The notes under the pieces are model-generated. The model did no database searches, was not told where the DNA came from, and worked only from the letters and a program-made list of their open reading frames with translations. Made by a program: the position numbers and the translations under genes. 7,088 nt of DNA from Nitrososphaeraceae archaeon. Its GTDB lineage: Archaea; Thermoproteota; Nitrososphaeria; Nitrososphaerales; Nitrososphaeraceae. Where the stretch lies: NCBI GenBank assembly GCA_025937665.1, contig JAICQW010000089.1:1-7088 (forward strand), given 5' to 3'. Below, in pieces: positions 5,758-7,088 of this stretch. How positions within the stretch are numbered: position 1 is the first letter of the stretch; each line of letters begins with the position of its first letter.

Positions 5758-5777
5758 TAGTTTGACCAGTATGAAAT

Positions 5778-6923
5778 TTGAAAGTGATAAACAGGTCATC
5801 CGTAACGTTGCCACTACATCATGGACACCCGCCACAATACTTACTTATACGGATGAAAAAACTTGCTTCTTCAATTTCAAAAATTCTTATTGAAGACTAC
5901 GGAACAAATGAGTTTTTGAAAAGATTAGCAGACCCGTTGTGGTTCCAATCATTTGGTTGCGTATTAGGATTTGACTGGCACTCATCAGGGCTGACGACCG
6001 TTGTAACAGGTGTACTACAACGATCAATAAACCTGGCGGATCATGGAATAATGATTGCGGGTGGTAAAGGTAAAAAATCGTTATCTTCAAGGAGCCAAAT
6101 TCCAAATTTAGCAATATCTGCAAGTATGTCTGATAAGAAAATAGCCGATCTTCTCTACGCTGACAAAATAACTGCAAAAGTCGACAATTCCGCTGTTCAA
6201 GATTGTTACGACCTCTATCATCATGCGGTTTTCTTTGATGAAAGAGGGGATTGGACCATAATACAACAGGGGATGAATTCTTACATCAAGATGGCTAGAA
6301 GATATCACTGGATTTCTGAAAATATAAATTCTTCATTCTTATCTGAACCTCATTCAGGAATCATTTGTGATAAAATACATCAGGATGTGTTGGACATGAC
6401 GGACCATGACTCAATCGAGACACAAAAAACAACTGTTGATCTTGTAAATGGAAATCCAAGAAATCTGATCTCTTCCATAAAGAAATTACAAATACCGAAA
6501 ACTAAAACGATGGACGATTGGATCTTCGATCACAATTTAGTAAATAACACTGATTTAAGCTACGAAATGCCAAGACACCTTAATTGGAACACCGTCAAGA
6601 AAATATATGACATTCAACCAAGAAATTATGAAGAATTTGTTACTATCGACGGAGTTGGACCATCGCTTATAAGGGCGCTTGCTCTTATTTCCCAGTTAAT
6701 TTACGGTTCGAAAACTTCTTGGGAAGATCCAGTACAATTTAGTTTTGCACATGGAGGTAAAGATGGCGTTCCTTTCCCCATTAATAGAAATACGTTTGAC
6801 AGGTCAATCAAGTTCTTAAGAGAGGCAATTGAAGGAGGAGAAATAACTGGGGAGGAAAAAAGAACAGCACTAAAGAGACTATCCTCAAATCTAAAAATAA
6901 TTCTTCCGGGATATAGCCAATGA
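5778..6923 (+). CDS. DUF763 family protein with helix-hairpin-helix motif
   Basis: The 381-residue product carries the recognisable signatures of the archaeal and bacterial DUF763 family: LPLHHG (11-16), WFQSFGCVLGFDWHSSG (55-71), GGKG (95-98), YHHAVFFDERGDW (147-159), QQGMN (163-167), ARRYHW (173-178) and FAHGGKDGVPFPINRNTFD (323-341). Residues about 290-306 (DGVGPSLIRALALIS) fit a helix-hairpin-helix, a DNA-binding element. Biochemical function is not established to my knowledge. The many invariant His, Asp and Trp residues suggest an enzyme, perhaps acting on nucleic acid, which is inference. No signal or membrane segment is seen, so it is probably cytoplasmic. Start is uncertain: TTG 5778 or GTG 5784. 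Both leave the short N-terminus usual before LPLHHG, and no Shine-Dalgarno sequence is present. It is transcribed divergently from the helicase operon across 111 bases. Confidence 0.9.
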   Translation: MKVINRSSVTLPLHHGHPPQYLLIRMKKLASSISKILIEDYGTNEFLKRLADPLWFQSFGCVLGFDWHSSGLTTVVTGVLQRSINLADHGIMIAGGKGKKSLSSRSQIPNLAISASMSDKKIADLLYADKITAKVDNSAVQDCYDLYHHAVFFDERGDWTIIQQGMNSYIKMARRYHWISENINSSFLSEPHSGIICDKIHQDVLDMTDHDSIETQKTTVDLVNGNPRNLISSIKKLQIPKTKTMDDWIFDHNLVNNTDLSYEMPRHLNWNTVKKIYDIQPRNYEEFVTIDGVGPSLIRALALISQLIYGSKTSWEDPVQFSFAHGGKDGVPFPINRNTFDRSIKFLREAIEGGEITGEEKRTALKRLSSNLKIILPGYSQ

Positions 6924-6946
6924 AATTAGGATAATTTTGCAAATAA

Positions 6947-7088
6947 TTAACTAACGGGCAATCTCCATTCAGAACATTCAATATTTAAGTCCGAGATATT
7001 GTCTATGAGATAAATAGATTGTCCTGTTACGAGAAGCTCCAAAAAATAAAGAGCATTGTATTTCTTTGGTTTAGAGCAATAAGAATAA
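6947..7088 (-). CDS. Possible C-terminal end of a minus-strand gene cut by the window edge
   Basis: One minus-strand frame is open from the right edge (first whole codon at 7087) to a TAA at 6949-6947, giving 46 residues. It includes KKYNALYFLELLVTGQ and ends SEWRLPVS. The composition looks protein-like, and the stop sits 23 bases from the end of the DUF763 gene, a normal convergent spacing. Forty-six codons without a stop is suggestive in AT-rich DNA but not proof. No family is recognised. There is no in-window ATG in frame, so the start would be upstream of the window edge. Confidence 0.4.
   Translation of the reverse strand, partial: YSYCSKPKKYNALYFLELLVTGQSIYLIDNISDLNIECSEWRLPVS

Noticed and set aside
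5771..5893. ATG at 5771 as the DUF763 start
   Set aside because: It is in another frame, runs only about 40 codons, and lies too close to the TATA box at 5749.
5887..6308. Minus-strand frames inside the DUF763 gene
   Set aside because: They are opposite an unmistakable DUF763 coding sequence.

Overview
The window looks archaeal, most likely from the ammonia-oxidising Nitrososphaeria (Thaumarchaeota). The evidence is family content and promoter style: an exported two-domain multicopper oxidase, an archaeal Lhr-type helicase with a C-terminal zinc motif, a DUF763 protein, AT-rich TATA boxes about 25-30 bases before predicted transcript starts, and several genes that look leaderless. The DNA is AT-rich. 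A soil, Nitrosocosmicus-like lineage is a reasonable guess, but no marker gene here proves it.

Layout. Bases 1-349 carry a TATA-like box, a four-codon reading frame with a G-rich ribosome-binding-like tract, and a 56-residue single-pass membrane protein starting at TTG (+). Bases 350-1585 (-) encode the exported multicopper oxidase. Its type 1 copper site looks intact, but three of the eight trinuclear-site histidines are replaced. Bases 1586-2780 hold no convincing protein gene, yet they are rich in structure: inverted repeats, a 20-bp-period direct repeat, and three places where a TATA-like box is followed by a hairpin and then T-rich sequence. These read as candidate small RNA genes; the one at about 2430-2515 is the best. 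Bases 2781-5666 (-) form a two-gene operon: a 42-residue membrane protein whose stop codon directly abuts the start of the 918-residue Lhr-type helicase. Divergently, 5778-6923 (+) encodes a DUF763 protein with a helix-hairpin-helix motif and probably a leaderless non-ATG start. At the right edge an open frame on the minus strand (6947-7088) may be the C-terminus of a convergent gene.

How the parts relate. The helicase operon and the DUF763 gene share a 111-bp divergent promoter region, and both look like nucleic-acid proteins, so a joint role in DNA or RNA maintenance is possible but inferred. The oxidase is an independent extracytoplasmic copper protein. The main candidate for undescribed biology is the 1.2-kb non-coding interval and its possible small structured RNAs. 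Nothing in the window resembles a CRISPR array, an insertion sequence, or a tRNA or rRNA gene.
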